Shown: piece after piece, positions 63,995 through 64,000 of the stretch
Layout of the letters: each line of letters opens with the position of its first letter
How positions within the stretch are numbered: position 1 is the stretch's first letter
DNA from: Ohtaekwangia sp966211525
GTDB lineage: Bacteria > Bacteroidota > Bacteroidia > Cytophagales > Cyclobacteriaceae
Length of the DNA: 64,000 bases
Direction: 5' to 3'
Assembly (NCBI GenBank): GCA_966211525.1
Contig: CBIHOZ010000011.1
Location: 9,114-73,113 of the forward strand
Position numbers and translations under genes: made by a program
Notes under the pieces: generated by a model
What the model was told of the DNA's origin: nothing
Database searches by the model: none
The model's input: only the letters and a program-made list of their open reading frames with translations

Positions 63995-64000
63995 AGCACC

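Overview
The window comes from a Bacteroidota chromosome, most likely order Cytophagales (Chryseolinea/Ohtaekwangia-like). The evidence is a short RpoD without region 1.1, promoters of the Bacteroidota type (TTG, then 18-21 nt, then TAnnTTTG), almost no Shine-Dalgarno sites, several TTG/GTG starts, and family-specific genes (DUF5777 barrel, DUF3667, DUF349 coiled coil, BshB1, LytS/LytTR, LptE next to SecG). The region is mostly core genome. There is no prophage, CRISPR array, IS element or rRNA operon. Rank below order is inference.

Layout. 1-3.1 kb (minus): secreted TPR-like protein (runs off the left edge), cysteine-poor zinc-ribbon protein, Nif3-like protein. 3.2-6.9 kb (plus): lpxK, putative porin, miaE. 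7.0-11.8 kb (minus): miaB, an orphan sigma-54 activator, lptE, a repeat-bearing protein and secG, a conserved envelope block. 12-17.3 kb: gamma-carbonic anhydrase, a conserved gene broken by an in-frame TAA, an OmpH-like chaperone, and a giant nucleotide-transporter-like/HEAT/cNMP-domain fusion. 17.3-17.75 kb: a gene-free stretch holding two tandem copies of a short RNA-like unit, each with its own promoter box and terminator hairpin. 17.75-20.1 kb: heme lipoprotein, two YceI paralogs, DUF5777 barrel. 20.2-26.1 kb: Na+/solute symporter, OsmC, metZ, rpe, LpoB-like and COG3014 lipoproteins. 26.3-33.1 kb: an outer-membrane protein behind a palindromic operator, gyrA, TPR protein, MFS transporter. 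33.3-43.6 kb: DUF4184, ligD, TPR protein, TetR-AarF pair, an alpha/beta hydrolase divergent from lytS-lytR, and ku. 43.7-57.4 kb: TPR protein, DUF3667, HEAT-like protein, a possible 32-residue membrane peptide, START-like protein, LptF/G permease, rpsO-pnp-rpoD-trxB-bshB1, pdxH divergent from yqgE, DUF349 protein. 57.6-64 kb: tRNA-Thr, a two-gene putative DNA-repair cassette (radical SAM plus TIGR03915), DUF1328, PQQ-type dehydrogenase, AraC regulator, aldo/keto reductase and a long palindromic repeat.

Themes. Envelope biogenesis is prominent (LpxK, LptE, LptF/G, OmpH, SecG, porins, LpoB). LigD and Ku form a bacterial NHEJ pair about 6.4 kb apart. MiaB and MiaE act on the same tRNA base. BshB1 and thioredoxin reductase point to thiol redox chemistry. 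The two most interesting non-coding signals are the tandem short-RNA units at 17.35-17.63 kb and a mirror-symmetric set of 21-bp-spaced direct repeats between the alpha/beta hydrolase gene and lytS, which fits LytTR binding sites. Intergenic gaps of under 300 bp not listed hold nothing I can name.
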